Of a stretch of 53,790 bases of DNA, positions 27,703 through 37,509 are shown one piece after another (within the stretch, counting starts at the first letter, position 1; each line of letters starts with the position of its first letter). The notes beneath the pieces are model-generated. The model was not told the DNA's origin and made no database searches. It worked only from the letters and a program-made list of their open reading frames with translations. The translations under genes and the position numbers were made by a program. The stretch is from an uncultured Pelagibacteraceae bacterium (GTDB lineage: Bacteria; Pseudomonadota; Alphaproteobacteria; Pelagibacterales; Pelagibacteraceae): assembly GCA_902555185.1 (NCBI GenBank), contig CACDSA010000006.1, forward strand, positions 1-53,790, given 5' to 3'.

Positions 27703-29078
27703 TTTAAAAAATAGTAAGAACCTAAACCTAAAAAAGATAAAAAACCAATTACATCAGTAATTGTAGTAACAAAAACACTTGATGCTAAGGCAGGATCAAT
27801 ATTAAATTTTTTAAGTGAAACAGGGACTAAAATTCCAAATAATCCAGCAACTATCATATTTAAAATCATTGAGATACCAATTAATAAAGATAAATTAATT
27901 TCTTTAAACCAAAACTGCACTATAACAGCTGTTATAATCGCGAAGATAATTCCATTTAAAATACCAATCAAAAATTCTTTACCAACTACTCGATTAAAAT
28001 TACTTTTAGATAATTCTTTTGTTGCAATAGCTCTAATTGTTACAGCTAATGTTTGCATTCCAGCATTTCCTCCCATTGAGGCAACAATCGGCATTAAAAA
28101 AGCTAAAGCTACCATTTGTTCTATTGAAGCACCAAAAAAACTTATGACCCATGTTGCCAATAAAGCAGTAAATAAATTTAATAGTAGCCAATTAAATCTT
28201 CTTTTTGTTTTTAACATCACACTATCGGTAATTTCCTCATCTCCAACACCTGCTAATCTCAAGGCATCTTCTTCTGCCTCTTCTTTTACTACAGTAACAA
28301 CATCGTCGGCAGTTATCATTCCTACTAATTTGTTTTCTTTATTAACCACCCCAGCTGAAACTAAATTATAGTTTTCAAAAGTAAGACCTACTTCTTCTTT
28401 GTCCATATTAACTGAAATTAATACTGGCATTTCTGTCATTATGGAATTCATCTTTAAATCTCTTGGTGTTCTTAGCACTCTAGATGACGGTACAGTACCA
28501 ATAGGTTTAAAATCATTATCAACTATAAATATTTCTAAAAATTCTTCCGGAAGATCTTTGTCTTCTCGCAGATAATCTATAGTTTGTCCTACTGTCCAAT
28601 CGCTTGGAACTGCTGTGAATTCTCTTTGCATTATTCTCGCAGCAGAGTCTTCAGGATAACTAAGGCCTTCTTGCAAAAGAAATTTGTCTTTTGGAGGGAG
28701 TTTTTCCAGTACCTTCTCTTTTATCTCTTTGGATAAATTTTCAAGAATTTTTATTGCGTTATCAGATTCTAATCTTTTAATTATTTTTATAAGTGAGTCT
28801 ATAGAAAGTAACTGTAAAACTTCACTTTGGATTGACTCATTTAATTCAATGAATATTTCTGGATCTATATTGAAAGACTCGATTTCAATAAGCTTAGTTC
28901 TTATATCCGGATTTAAGTTTTCAATTAAATTTGCAACATCTGCCTCGTGTAAATTTTTAAGTGTTTGATTAATAAATTCAACATTTCCACTTTCAATATT
29001 TTGAGTAAAAGTGCTAATAAACTCCTTATTAAAATCCAGGTTGACTTTTTTTGTTCCTGTTGATTTTGGCAAAGTCAT
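27699..29078 (-). CDS. mgtE: Magnesium transporter MgtE
   Basis: MgtE is a homodimeric Mg2+ channel gated by intracellular magnesium. The 459-residue protein has the three expected parts: an N-terminal helical domain (about 1-130, including LHEADVANLIENL), a CBS pair (about 135-260) and five membrane helices (about 285-459). The pore region has PIVASMGGNAGMQTLAVTIR, whose acidic and GGNAG residues are typical, and the last helix region has DPALASSVFVTTITDVIGF. It shares a palindromic TTAA stop with panC. A GAGGT Shine-Dalgarno precedes the ATG. Confidence 0.96.
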   Translation of the reverse strand: MTLPKSTGTKKVNLDFNKEFISTFTQNIESGNVEFINQTLKNLHEADVANLIENLNPDIRTKLIEIESFNIDPEIFIELNESIQSEVLQLLSIDSLIKIIKRLESDNAIKILENLSKEIKEKVLEKLPPKDKFLLQEGLSYPEDSAARIMQREFTAVPSDWTVGQTIDYLREDKDLPEEFLEIFIVDNDFKPIGTVPSSRVLRTPRDLKMNSIMTEMPVLISVNMDKEEVGLTFENYNLVSAGVVNKENKLVGMITADDVVTVVKEEAEEDALRLAGVGDEEITDSVMLKTKRRFNWLLLNLFTALLATWVISFFGASIEQMVALAFLMPIVASMGGNAGMQTLAVTIRAIATKELSKSNFNRVVGKEFLIGILNGIIFAIITAVIVQFWFKEINLSLLIGISMILNMIVAGLFGILVPVSLKKFNIDPALASSVFVTTITDVIGFLSFLGLGSYYFLN

Positions 29079-29100
29079 AAATACCTCTATAAGTTTTTTG

Positions 29101-29113
29101 AGACTATTAGTCT
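29101..29113. repeat. Small dyad between mgtE and lipB
   Basis: AGACT-ATT-AGTCT is a perfect five-pair dyad in the 59-base divergent gap. TATAAA begins at its last base (29113-29118) on the plus strand and may be the lipB -10, though no -35 fits. It could be an operator or chance. Confidence 0.25.
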
Positions 29114-29137
29114 ATAAAATGATAAAATTCAATTTAA

Positions 29138-29749
29138 ATGAGTATAGAAATAAAAATCACCAAAAAACGTATTTCCTATAAAAAGGCGATGCTTTATCTT
29201 AATAAAAGAGTTGATGAAGTCAAAAATTGTAAAAATAGAGAGTTATTATGGATTTTAGAGCATCCAACTACTTATACAGCTGGAGTCAGTTATAATACTA
29301 AAGAAATACTAGATAAAAATATTGAAATTATACAAACAAATAGAGGTGGAAAAATCACTTTACATAATCCAGGCCAAATAATTATTTATTTTGTTATTAA
29401 CCTTAATAATAGAAAGAAAGATATAAGAGCGTTTATTAATGTAATTGAAAAAAGTATCATTGAGTTTTTAAAAGATTTCAAAATTAAAGCCAATAAAGAT
29501 AGAAAGAATATTGGAATTTGGGTGAATTCAAAAAAGATTGCAGCTATCGGTATAAGAGTATCAAGATGGGTTGCGTATCACGGGTGCTCAATTAATATAT
29601 CAAATAACTTGAATGATTATTTAAAGATCATACCATGTGGGTTGAGCAATAAAAAAATAACTTCGATATTGAAAGAAAAAAAAATTAAGCCTAAAGAATA
29701 TAAAGCTAAATTAGCTAAAATTTTTTTTAAAAATATTAATGATTTTTAA
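29138..29749 (+). CDS. lipB: Octanoyl-[ACP]:protein N-octanoyltransferase
   Basis: LipB moves octanoate from acyl carrier protein to lipoyl domains, the first step of lipoate synthesis. The protein has 203 residues. Family features are WILEHPTTYTAGVS, NRGGKITLHNPGQIIIYFV, the catalytic lysine K133 in SKKIAAIGIRVSRWVAYHG and the catalytic cysteine C167 in IIPCGLS. H149 in YHG is also conserved. Its TAA shares a TTAA palindrome with the opposite-strand rluC stop. lipA is not in the window. Confidence 0.95.
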   Translation: MSIEIKITKKRISYKKAMLYLNKRVDEVKNCKNRELLWILEHPTTYTAGVSYNTKEILDKNIEIIQTNRGGKITLHNPGQIIIYFVINLNNRKKDIRAFINVIEKSIIEFLKDFKIKANKDRKNIGIWVNSKKIAAIGIRVSRWVAYHGCSINISNNLNDYLKIIPCGLSNKKITSILKEKKIKPKEYKAKLAKIFFKNINDF

Positions 29750-30645
29750 AAATTCTTTTTAAGAAAATCATTGAATGCATGATTGTAGTCTGCTCTAAAA
29801 CTATATTGAACATTATTAATCATGAATTTTATTTTAAAAGCATGAAGCATCAGACTTTTGGTTTTAATTCTCTTTATATTGTTTAAAAAGTATTTATCAT
29901 CACCTATAATTGGATTTCCAACATTCAATAATTGTTTACGTAATTGATGCTTTCTTCCTGTAATTGGATTTAGTTCTATAAAAGAGTAATTTTCATTTGA
30001 TTTAATAATTTTTGAATAAGATATTGATTTTTGAGTGATTTTTTTTTTATTTTCAAAATAAACTAGATCATCTTTCATTATCTTAATTGATTTATTAAAC
30101 TTGCCATAAACTAATGCTAAATAAGTCTTATGGATTTTTCTTATTCTAAATAATGAAGTAAAAAGTTGTGCAAATTTTCTATTTTTGGCAATTATTAAAA
30201 TCCCTGAGGTTTCTTTATCTAATCTATGAACTATGAATGGTTTAGAATTTTCAAAGTACTTTGTGTTTTTTAATATATCAAAAATATTTTTAAATGATTT
30301 AGTACCTGATTGAACTGGTATACCTGCTGGTTTATTAATTATAATAAAGTTTTCATTATTTTCAATTACGTAATCATCATATAGGCCAATTTCTTTTTGT
30401 TTTGGTAAATATTTTATTTTTTTTATTTTATCTGTAGGTTTAAATTTAGAAATATCATAAATTTCTACTAAATCTCCTGTTTGTAACCTATATGATGATT
30501 TAGTTTTTTTTTTATTAACTTTAATTTTATTCTTTCTTATAATTTTTTGTATTAAAGAGTTTGGTAAACTTATTACTTTATGCTTAAGCCATTTATCTAG
30601 ACGCGAATCTTTATAATCTTCCTCTACGGTAAAAGATTTCGGCAT
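29746..30645 (-). CDS. rluC: RluC/RluD-type 23S rRNA pseudouridine synthase
   Basis: This enzyme converts uridines in 23S rRNA to pseudouridine. The 299-residue protein has an N-terminal S4 RNA-binding domain (about 13-62, with RLDKWL) and the RluA-family catalytic domain. The catalytic aspartate is D143 in HRLDKETSGILI. INKPAGIPVQSG and PITGRKHQLRKQL are also typical. RluC is favoured by the overall layout, but RluD-like specificity cannot be excluded. It follows rplQ by 10 bases and probably belongs to the ribosomal transcript. Confidence 0.88.
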   Translation of the reverse strand: MPKSFTVEEDYKDSRLDKWLKHKVISLPNSLIQKIIRKNKIKVNKKKTKSSYRLQTGDLVEIYDISKFKPTDKIKKIKYLPKQKEIGLYDDYVIENNENFIIINKPAGIPVQSGTKSFKNIFDILKNTKYFENSKPFIVHRLDKETSGILIIAKNRKFAQLFTSLFRIRKIHKTYLALVYGKFNKSIKIMKDDLVYFENKKKITQKSISYSKIIKSNENYSFIELNPITGRKHQLRKQLLNVGNPIIGDDKYFLNNIKRIKTKSLMLHAFKIKFMINNVQYSFRADYNHAFNDFLKKNF

Positions 30646-30655
30646 GAGTACTGAA

Positions 30656-31105
30656 TTATTTACTTGCTAACTTTGGTTTTTCTTTAGTCTCTTTTACTTT
30701 ATCTTTTGTCTCGGCTTTCTTAGGCTTATCCACTTTTTTCGCTTCCAGATTTCTATCGACTAATTCTATCACAGCCATAGGTGCATCGTCACCTGTTCTA
30801 AACCCAGCCTTTAAGACTCTAGAGTATCCGCCTTTTCTTGAACTATATCTTTTAGATAGTTCACCAAAAACTTTTGTTACTGATTTTTTGTCTTGAAGTT
30901 TTGAAAACAATCTTTTCTTATTACTTAAAATATTATTTTTGCCAATCGTAATTACTTTATCAATTTGTGGTTTTAATTCTTTGGCTTTTGGCAGAGTTGT
31001 AATAATTTGCTCATATTTGATTAAAGAGTTTAACATATTCTTAAATAAAGCTTTTCTATGCTCACCTGTTTTGTTTAGTTTTCTATAACCTAATCCGTGT
31101 CTCAT
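30656..31105 (-). CDS. rplQ: 50S ribosomal protein L17
   Basis: L17 lies near the peptide exit tunnel of the large subunit. The 149-residue protein opens [17 protein letters not shown] and has [20 protein letters not shown]. The core is about 120 residues; the remaining 25-30 form a Lys/Glu-rich tail not seen in E. coli L17. It ends the alpha operon (rpsM-rpsK-rpoA-rplQ) and overlaps the rpoA stop by one base. Confidence 0.97.
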   Translation of the reverse strand: MRHGLGYRKLNKTGEHRKALFKNMLNSLIKYEQIITTLPKAKELKPQIDKVITIGKNNILSNKKRLFSKLQDKKSVTKVFGELSKRYSSRKGGYSRVLKAGFRTGDDAPMAVIELVDRNLEAKKVDKPKKAETKDKVKETKEKPKLASK

Positions 31106-32139
31106 CAGTAATTATTTTCCTCAAGTTTTTTTGATAATTCAGCAATATTATCTGGAGGCCAGTTTGGAATTTCCATTCCTAGATATAAAGACATTGTGTT
31201 TAAAACTTCTTTAATTTCGTTTAAAGATTTTCTTCCAAAATTTGGCGTTCTCAACATTTCTGGCTCAGTTTTTTGTACAAGATCACCGATATAAATTATA
31301 TTATCATTTTTTAAACAATTCATTGACCTTACTGATAATTCAAGTTCCTCAACTCTCTTTAGAAGGTTTCTATTGAATTCTGGCTCTGCTGATTTTACCT
31401 CCTTTACAATTTCTTGAGGGTCTTCAAAATTAACGAACATAGATAATTGATCTTGAAAAATTCTTGCGGAATAAGCTATGGCATCTTCCGCATCTACTGT
31501 TCCATTGGTTTCAACTGTCATCACAAGTTTATCATAATCTAAAGCGCTACCAGCTCTGGTATTTTCAACAGAAAAAGATACACGTTTAACTGGGCTAAAA
31601 AGTGAGTCTATAGAAATTAAACCTAAAGGGCTATCTTCAGACTTATTCTTTGGTGCTTGGACATATCCTTTTCCTGTACTTACCATTAACTCCATATGAA
31701 AATTAGTTTTTTCATCTAAGTTACAAATCGTCTGCTCTGGATTTAATATTTCAACCTCAGGAACTAATGTAATATCTTTTGCTTTAACTTCTTTTGGACC
31801 TTTTATATCCAAAACAATTTTTTTAGGATTTGAAGAAGATGACTTAATAGCTAAATTTTTTACATTTAGAACAATATCTGTAACATCTTCTCTTACACCT
31901 TTTATGGATGAAAATTCATGTAAAACACCATCAATTTGTATTGCAGTTACAGCTGCACCTTGTATTGAGGATAATAAAATTCTTCTTAAGGAATTTCCAA
32001 TTGTTTGACCAAATCCTTTTTCAAGAGGTTCAGCAATAACTTTTGCAATAGTTTTTTCATCATTGCTTGTAATATTTAATTTATTAGGTTTTATTAAAGC
32101 TTTCCAATTTTTATCAATTATATTAGATGTTGTTTGCAT
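31105..32139 (-). CDS. rpoA: RNA polymerase alpha subunit
   Basis: Alpha dimerises to seed RNA polymerase assembly and contacts upstream promoter DNA and activators. At 344 residues, the N-terminal domain (about 1-235) includes [20 protein letters not shown] and [16 protein letters not shown]. The C-terminal domain (about 255-325) includes [16 protein letters not shown] and [16 protein letters not shown]. It sits between rpsK and rplQ with one-base overlaps on each side. Confidence 0.98.
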   Translation of the reverse strand: MQTTSNIIDKNWKALIKPNKLNITSNDEKTIAKVIAEPLEKGFGQTIGNSLRRILLSSIQGAAVTAIQIDGVLHEFSSIKGVREDVTDIVLNVKNLAIKSSSSNPKKIVLDIKGPKEVKAKDITLVPEVEILNPEQTICNLDEKTNFHMELMVSTGKGYVQAPKNKSEDSPLGLISIDSLFSPVKRVSFSVENTRAGSALDYDKLVMTVETNGTVDAEDAIAYSARIFQDQLSMFVNFEDPQEIVKEVKSAEPEFNRNLLKRVEELELSVRSMNCLKNDNIIYIGDLVQKTEPEMLRTPNFGRKSLNEIKEVLNTMSLYLGMEIPNWPPDNIAELSKKLEENNY

Positions 32140-32585
32140 TATACTCTCCTTCTTTTTGGTGGCCTTGCACCATTATGTGGCATAGGTGTAGTGTCCTTTA
32201 TTGATAAAATTTTAAATCCTCTTGATTGTAAAGATCTTAAGGCAGTTTCTCTACCTGATCCTGGTCCTTTTACTTGAACAGTGAGTGTTCTTAATCCCAG
32301 TTCAAATGCTTTGGCACCTGCGTCATCAGCTGCGACTTGCGCAGCATAAGGAGTTGATTTTCTTGAACCTTTAAATCCTTTTGCTCCAGCAGAAGACCAA
32401 GATACAACATTACCATTCTCATCAGCGATAGATACAATTGTGTTATTAAATGTTGAATAAACATACGCTATCCCTGAAGTAATATTTTTTTTTATTTTTT
32501 TCTTTTTTTTAAAAGAACTTGATTTTTTTAAATCAACTTGCTTATCTTCAATCTTTTTATCTTTAGTCTCAATTTTTTTATTCAT
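32139..32585 (-). CDS. rpsK: 30S ribosomal protein S11
   Basis: S11 lies on the small-subunit platform near the mRNA exit. The core starts at [16 protein letters not shown] and includes [20 protein letters not shown] and [16 protein letters not shown]. The [15 protein letters not shown] ending is standard. The 148-residue length exceeds the usual 129 because of an N-terminal Lys/Glu-rich extension of roughly 20-25 residues. It starts 6 bases after the rpsM stop. Confidence 0.97.
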   Translation of the reverse strand: MNKKIETKDKKIEDKQVDLKKSSSFKKKKKIKKNITSGIAYVYSTFNNTIVSIADENGNVVSWSSAGAKGFKGSRKSTPYAAQVAADDAGAKAFELGLRTLTVQVKGPGSGRETALRSLQSRGFKILSIKDTTPMPHNGARPPKRRRV

Positions 32586-32591
32586 TCAAAT

Positions 32592-32975
32592 TTATTTTTT
32601 GAGTGGAGTTAGTTTTTTTCCTGCTATCGCTATTGCTTTTCCCTTACGTGTACGAGCATTACATTGTGTTCTTTGCCCCCTGACAGGAAGTTTCTTTTTA
32701 TGTCTCGAACCTCTATAACACGCTAAATCAACCAATCTTTTAATATTAACGGAAACCTCGCGTCTTAGATCTCCCTCTACTTTGTGATTAGTATCAATAA
32801 ATTCTCTAATTTTTAGTACTTGTTCCTCTGATAATTCATTAACTCTTTTAGAGCTGGGTATGTTTAGTTGTTTACATATTTTTTTTGATGAATGTAAGCC
32901 TATTCCATGGATGTAGGTAAGCGCTATACTCACAATTTTGTTTTGTGGAATGTTTATTCCTGCTATACGAGCCAT
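32592..32975 (-). CDS. rpsM: 30S ribosomal protein S13
   Basis: S13 sits at the head of the small subunit and bridges to L5 and tRNA. It has 127 residues, starting [20 protein letters not shown] and ending with the basic [18 protein letters not shown] region that reaches the P site. It is the first gene of the alpha operon, 53 bases beyond adk, where a good promoter is visible. Confidence 0.98.
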   Translation of the reverse strand: MARIAGINIPQNKIVSIALTYIHGIGLHSSKKICKQLNIPSSKRVNELSEEQVLKIREFIDTNHKVEGDLRREVSVNIKRLVDLACYRGSRHKKKLPVRGQRTQCNARTRKGKAIAIAGKKLTPLKK

Positions 32976-33004
32976 ATATATATTGGATTTATGTTTCCTG
33001 CGTA

Positions 33005-33032
33005 TTTATATTGCGTAATTATTTAAAGTCAA
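33005..33032 (-). promoter_or_regulatory. Candidate internal promoter for the alpha operon
   Basis: TTGACT (33032-33027) and TATAAA (33010-33005) are 16 bases apart, in the adk-rpsM gap. The -35 overlaps the adk stop codon. Transcription would start near 32998, about 23 bases before the rpsM ATG. The same hexamers occur at the umuDC promoter, which supports a genuine housekeeping promoter. Confidence 0.55.
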
Positions 33033-33601
33033 CCCTTGTTACCTTCAATTATGTCGCTAATTTCAGTGCTTATTTCGTGTATTGAGCCTTCTCCATTGAC
33101 CACCCTCAACAAATTTGATTTTTTATAAAATTCTATAACCGAATTTATATTTTTTTCATATGTTTCAAATCTTTTGATTGCTATAGATTCAACATCATCT
33201 GATCTTTTCTCATGGATTTTTCTAGATAAAATTCTTTTTTTTATCGTTTCTAAGCTCACTGACAGTTTCAAGGCCAAATCTATCTTTTGATCATATTTCT
33301 TTAATAAAGAGTCTAAATTTTTTGCTTGGTTTAAATTTCTTGGGTACCCGTCGAAAATTAATCTATTTTTCAAACTGCCGTCAGATATGAATTTTTCAAT
33401 TAAATTACTAACAACATCGTCAGAAACTAGATTTCCAGAATCAATAGTTGATGAAATTTTTTTACCTAATTGAGATTGAATTTTTATCTCTTTTCTTAAA
33501 AGATCGCCAGTTGATAATTGATGTAATTTATATTTTAAAGCTATATAATTTGACTGGGTTCCTTTTCCTGCACCTGGAGGACCAAAAATAACTATGTTCA
33601 T
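33029..33601 (-). CDS. adk: Adenylate kinase
   Basis: Adk interconverts ATP, AMP and ADP. The P-loop is GPPGAGKGTQ (residues 7-16), and LIFDGYPRNLNQA is the AMP/core motif. The 190-residue length marks a short-lid form: the LID segment is reduced to RKIHEKRSDDVE, rather than the roughly 30-residue lid of the E. coli enzyme. It lies between secY and rpsM, the usual alphaproteobacterial place. Confidence 0.96.
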   Translation of the reverse strand: MNIVIFGPPGAGKGTQSNYIALKYKLHQLSTGDLLRKEIKIQSQLGKKISSTIDSGNLVSDDVVSNLIEKFISDGSLKNRLIFDGYPRNLNQAKNLDSLLKKYDQKIDLALKLSVSLETIKKRILSRKIHEKRSDDVESIAIKRFETYEKNINSVIEFYKKSNLLRVVNGEGSIHEISTEISDIIEGNKG

Positions 33602-33611
33602 TTAATTATAA

Positions 33612-34916
33612 CTATTTTCCAAATTTTGTCTTTTTAATTAAAGACTCATATTGTGAACTCATTAATCTTGTTTGAACCTGTGTAACAGTATCCATAGCTA
33701 CTACTACCACAATCAAAATAGACGTACCTCCTAAATAAAAAGGGATGGGGTATTTTGCAATTAAAAACTCAGGCATCAAACATACAAAAGTAAGATAAAG
33801 AGAGCCTACTGTTGTTAAGCGTATCAATATTGTCTCTATATATTCAGCTGTTCGATCGCCGGGTCTTATACCTGGGATATACCCTCCATATTTTCTTAAA
33901 TTTTCTGCAGTCTCCTTTGGATTAAAAACTATTGATGTATAAAAAAATGAGAAAAAGATAATTCCTGAAGCATAGAGTAACATATATAAAGGTTGACCTT
34001 GAGTAAACATCGAAGATATTTTTAAAAAAGCATCAGATTCTGCAAATCCAAAATTTGAAACAGTGATAGGTAATAATAATAGTGCTGAAGCAAAAATAGC
34101 TGGTATCACGCCTGCAGTGTTAATTTTTAAAGGTAAATGTGAAGATTCTCCACCGTACATTTTATTTCCTACTTGCCTTTTGGGATAGTTAATCAAAATT
34201 TTACGCATCGCTCTTTCAAAAAAAACAATAAATAAAACAGTTAGAATTACTAAAATAAAAATACCAACAATCATTAAAGCTGATAGTGCGCCTGTTCTGC
34301 CAAGTTCAAATGTAGATGCTAACGCTCTTGGAATCTCTGCTACAATACCAGAGAAAATAATAAGAGAAATTCCATTACCCACACCTCTTAAAGTAATTTG
34401 CTCTCCTAACCACATTAAGAAAGTAGTGCCTGCTACTAAAGAGATTGTTGTTATCAATCTAAATGATAACCCTGGCTCTATAACTAAATTTCCTGCATTT
34501 TCAAGACCAACTGAAACACCGTATCCTTGTAAAAATGCAATAAGAACGGTTCCATATCTTGTAATTTGTGTAATTTTTTTTCTTCCAATCTCTCCCTGTT
34601 CTTTCAAACTTTTAAAATAATCTGAAACGCCAGTTAGTAACTGGACGATAATTGCTGAAGAAATGTAAGGCATAATACCAAGAGCAAATATTGCCATTCG
34701 TGTAACAGCTCCTCCTGAAAACATATTGAACATACCGAGCAATCCCTTTTGACTTGAAGCCATTATTTCTTTTAAAGCCATAGGATCGATTCCAGAAAGA
34801 GGAACATAAGTTCCTAGTCTATAAATCGCCAAGATAAGAATTGTAAAAAAAATTCGATTTTTTAAATCTTTAGCTTGACTAAATGCTCCTGTTGTATTGA
34901 GGGTATCACTAGACAT
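33612..34916 (-). CDS. secY: Protein translocase subunit SecY
   Basis: SecY is the channel of the Sec translocon in the inner membrane. The 434-residue protein has ten membrane segments. Conserved stretches include LGTYVPLSGID, GIMPYISSAIIVQLL, GNGISLIIFSGI and FNPKETAENLRKYGGYIPGI with R-PG following. It sits between rplO and adk at the end of the spc operon, with 7 and 10 bases of spacing. Confidence 0.97.
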   Translation of the reverse strand: MSSDTLNTTGAFSQAKDLKNRIFFTILILAIYRLGTYVPLSGIDPMALKEIMASSQKGLLGMFNMFSGGAVTRMAIFALGIMPYISSAIIVQLLTGVSDYFKSLKEQGEIGRKKITQITRYGTVLIAFLQGYGVSVGLENAGNLVIEPGLSFRLITTISLVAGTTFLMWLGEQITLRGVGNGISLIIFSGIVAEIPRALASTFELGRTGALSALMIVGIFILVILTVLFIVFFERAMRKILINYPKRQVGNKMYGGESSHLPLKINTAGVIPAIFASALLLLPITVSNFGFAESDAFLKISSMFTQGQPLYMLLYASGIIFFSFFYTSIVFNPKETAENLRKYGGYIPGIRPGDRTAEYIETILIRLTTVGSLYLTFVCLMPEFLIAKYPIPFYLGGTSILIVVVVAMDTVTQVQTRLMSSQYESLIKKTKFGK

Positions 34917-34923
34917 ATAAAAA

Positions 34924-35376
34924 TTATTTTTTTAAGATACTTAATTTTCCACCTACTTTTTGAATCTTTTCGAGAGCTTGTTTTGAGGCAAAATGAGCAC
35001 TGATCTCGATATTCTTTTTTATTTCACCACTTCCCAATATTTTTAATTTAGAATATTTTTTATTAATTAGTTTTTTGTCCTTTAAAATTTTAAGATCTAA
35101 ATTATCTTTTATTTGATTTTGGCTTTTATCTAAAATACTTTGAATTTTTGATAGATTTAAAATAGCTGTTGTATTCTTTTTAAGTGTTTTAAAACCTCTT
35201 TTAGGCAATCTTCTGTATAAAGGCATTTGCCCTCCCTCAAAACTTTTAATCGCTACTCCTGATCTTGACTTTTGACCTTTGTGACCTCTTGATGAAGTTT
35301 TCCCTTTTCCAGAACCTATTCCTCGACCAACTCTAATTTTTTTTTTATTATTTTTAGTTAAGTTATTTAAACTCAT
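34924..35376 (-). CDS. rplO: 50S ribosomal protein L15
   Basis: L15 is a late-assembly protein of the large subunit. The N-terminal glycine-rich tail RVGRGIGSGKGKTSSRGHK and SFEGGQMPLYRRLPKRGFK are diagnostic. It has 150 residues. It shares a base with the rpsE stop (TAATG), which leaves no room for the rpmD (L30) gene that usually lies between them. Confidence 0.97.
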   Translation of the reverse strand: MSLNNLTKNNKKKIRVGRGIGSGKGKTSSRGHKGQKSRSGVAIKSFEGGQMPLYRRLPKRGFKTLKKNTTAILNLSKIQSILDKSQNQIKDNLDLKILKDKKLINKKYSKLKILGSGEIKKNIEISAHFASKQALEKIQKVGGKLSILKK

Positions 35377-35894
35377 TATTTTGCCTCTCTTTTGATAATA
35401 ATATCAGATATTTTTTTACCTCTGATAGCAGAAAGTATCTTTGGTGAATTTTGAGATTTCAATCCATTGACACAAGCCTTCAAAACGTTATGTGGATTTG
35501 CAGAACCAAGAGATTTTGCAACAACATCCTGAATACCCAAAACCTCACATACAGATCTAATTGCACCTCCTGCGATAATACCCGTACCTGCAGGTGCGGC
35601 TCTTAGAAAAACTTTACCAGAACCATTTTTTCCTTTTACATCGTGATGCAAAGTTCGTCCTTCTTTTAAAGGAATTTTAATCAAATTTCTTTTTGCAACT
35701 TCTGTAGCTTTCTTAATAGCATCAGGAACTTGTTTTGATTTTCCTTGGCCTATCCCAATTGAGCCTTTTTGATTACCTACAACTACTAATGCAGCAAAAC
35801 CAAATCTTCTACCTCCTTTTACCACTTTGGTAATTCGATTAATGGCAACTAATTTTTCTTTAATTTCGCTTTCAATTTTTTTATTTTCAGGCAT
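35376..35894 (-). CDS. rpsE: 30S ribosomal protein S5
   Basis: S5 helps decoding accuracy and mRNA unwinding at the entry channel. The 172-residue protein has the double-stranded-RNA-like domain [20 protein letters not shown] in two blocks ([17 protein letters not shown]), [14 protein letters not shown] and the [19 protein letters not shown] [17 protein letters not shown]. Its 3' end abuts rplO directly and it follows rplR by one base. Confidence 0.97.
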   Translation of the reverse strand: MPENKKIESEIKEKLVAINRITKVVKGGRRFGFAALVVVGNQKGSIGIGQGKSKQVPDAIKKATEVAKRNLIKIPLKEGRTLHHDVKGKNGSGKVFLRAAPAGTGIIAGGAIRSVCEVLGIQDVVAKSLGSANPHNVLKACVNGLKSQNSPKILSAIRGKKISDIIIKREAK

Positions 35895-35895
35895 A

Positions 35896-36249
35896 TTAAA
35901 ATTTCAATCCATTTTTTCTTAAAGTATCAGCAAAAACCTTTACTCTTCCATGATATCTAAATTCACCTCTATCAAAATAAACTTCTTTAATATTTTTTTC
36001 TTTAGCTCTTTTTGCTAAAATTTCCCCAACAATACTTGATTTTTCCATTTTTTTTGCTTTTTTTGATCTTACTTCTTTTTCACTTGATGAAACTGATACC
36101 AATGTTTTTTTTTGAACATCATCTATAATTTGAGCAGAAAGATTTTTAAGTGATTTTGATACTGATATTCTTAATTTATCAAATGATACCTTTTTAAGTC
36201 TCTTTCTGTTTCTCAATTTTCTTTTAATTTTATTATTAATTTTTTTCAT
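35896..36249 (-). CDS. rplR: 50S ribosomal protein L18
   Basis: L18 binds 5S rRNA with L5 and L25. The 117-residue protein has [24 protein letters not shown] [16 protein letters not shown], then [20 protein letters not shown] and [15 protein letters not shown]. It overlaps rplF by one base. Confidence 0.96.
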   Translation of the reverse strand: MKKINNKIKRKLRNRKRLKKVSFDKLRISVSKSLKNLSAQIIDDVQKKTLVSVSSSEKEVRSKKAKKMEKSSIVGEILAKRAKEKNIKEVYFDRGEFRYHGRVKVFADTLRKNGLKF

Positions 36250-36791
36250 TATTTTTTCTTACCTTCTTTTCTAAGTACAAACTGTCCTTTTTCTTTAATA
36301 CCTTTTGCTTTGTAAGGTTCTACAGGTTTTAGGTTTTTTATGTCTGCGGCAATTTTTGAGACTAACTCTTTATCAGCTCCAGATATTTTAATAGTTGTTT
36401 GTTTTTCTACAGCTATTTTAATATCTTTTGGAATTTTGAAATTTACATCATGGCTAAATCCAATTTGAAGATTTAAAATTTCACCTTTTAAGTTTGCTCT
36501 AAAACCAACTCCACTTAATTCTAAAATTTTTTCATGACCTGTTGAAACTCCCACAACTGCATTATTTATTAAGCTTCTGTACGTTCCCCACATTATAGAA
36601 GTTTTTTTATCAATATTTTTTTCATGTGGTTCAATTTGAAACTCGCTTTCTTTTAGCTTTGATGAAAAAATTTTATCATCAATAGTCAATTTTTTTGTCC
36701 CTTTCGGTCCAGTAACTGTTAAATTAGAACCTTCTATTTTGATTGAAGAATCTTTAGGAATTAATATATTTTTTTTTCCAATTTTAGACAT
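36249..36791 (-). CDS. rplF: 50S ribosomal protein L6
   Basis: L6 is at the base of the L7/L12 stalk near the factor-binding site. The 180-residue protein starts [20 protein letters not shown] and ends with [19 protein letters not shown], both family features. One-base overlaps with rpsH and rplR indicate coupled translation. Confidence 0.97.
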   Translation of the reverse strand: MSKIGKKNILIPKDSSIKIEGSNLTVTGPKGTKKLTIDDKIFSSKLKESEFQIEPHEKNIDKKTSIMWGTYRSLINNAVVGVSTGHEKILELSGVGFRANLKGEILNLQIGFSHDVNFKIPKDIKIAVEKQTTIKISGADKELVSKIAADIKNLKPVEPYKAKGIKEKGQFVLRKEGKKK

Positions 36792-37189
36792 TAAAATACC
36801 TTACAAATTACTTCCCCACCTAAATTATTTTTTCTTGCATCTGTGTCACTCATAACACCCTTTGGAGTAGATAAAATAGCTAATCCTAATCCGTTCATTA
36901 CTTTTGGGATGCTTGTTGCTCTTGAGTAAACTCTTCTCCCAGGTTTTGAAATTCTCTTAATCTCTTTAATAACTGGATCCCCCTCATAATATTTTAATGA
37001 AACTTTTAAGCTAATTTTATTATTCTCACTTTTTTCAATATAAAAATCTTTTATATAACCCTCATTTTTGAGTATCTCTAAGATATTTTTTCTAAAGTTT
37101 GAAGACGGTATTTCGATAGAATTTAATGATCTCATTTGTCCATTTCTGATTCTAGAAAACATATCTCCAATTGGGTCTGTAAATGTCAT
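36791..37189 (-). CDS. rpsH: 30S ribosomal protein S8
   Basis: S8 nucleates assembly of the 16S central domain; in E. coli it represses its own spc operon. The 132-residue protein has TDPIGDMFSRIRNGQM, RVYSRATSIPKVMNGLGLAI and STPKGVMSDTDARKNNLGGE. I did not find an obvious S8-binding mRNA mimic here. Confidence 0.97.
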   Translation of the reverse strand: MTFTDPIGDMFSRIRNGQMRSLNSIEIPSSNFRKNILEILKNEGYIKDFYIEKSENNKISLKVSLKYYEGDPVIKEIKRISKPGRRVYSRATSIPKVMNGLGLAILSTPKGVMSDTDARKNNLGGEVICKVF

Positions 37190-37196
37190 ATTCCTC

Positions 37197-37502
37197 CTAC
37201 CAGCTTGATTTAGTTATTCCAGGTATCTTACCCGATGATGCCATGTCTCTAAGTGCAATCCTGGATATTCTTAATTTTCTATAAACACCGTGCGGTCTTC
37301 CTGATACTTCACACCTGTTTCTGATTCTAATTTTTGCAGAATTCTTAGGTAGCTTATTTAACTTGAGCTGAGCTTCAAATCTCTCTGATAACTCTAATTT
37401 TTTATTTTTAATTATCTTTTTCAAAGCAGCTCTTTTTTTCGCATATCTTTTTGCTAACTTAATTCTTTTCAAATTTTTTTGTATTGCGCTTTTTTTTGCC
37501 AT
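37197..37502 (-). CDS. rpsN: 30S ribosomal protein S14 (zinc-free type)
   Basis: S14 is in the small-subunit head. At 101 residues it is the long form without the CxxC-CxxC zinc ribbon; only the [12 protein letters not shown] motif with [19 protein letters not shown] is present. It is 7 bases from both rplE and rpsH. Confidence 0.97.
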   Translation of the reverse strand: MAKKSAIQKNLKRIKLAKRYAKKRAALKKIIKNKKLELSERFEAQLKLNKLPKNSAKIRIRNRCEVSGRPHGVYRKLRISRIALRDMASSGKIPGITKSSW

Positions 37503-37509
37503 TTAAACC

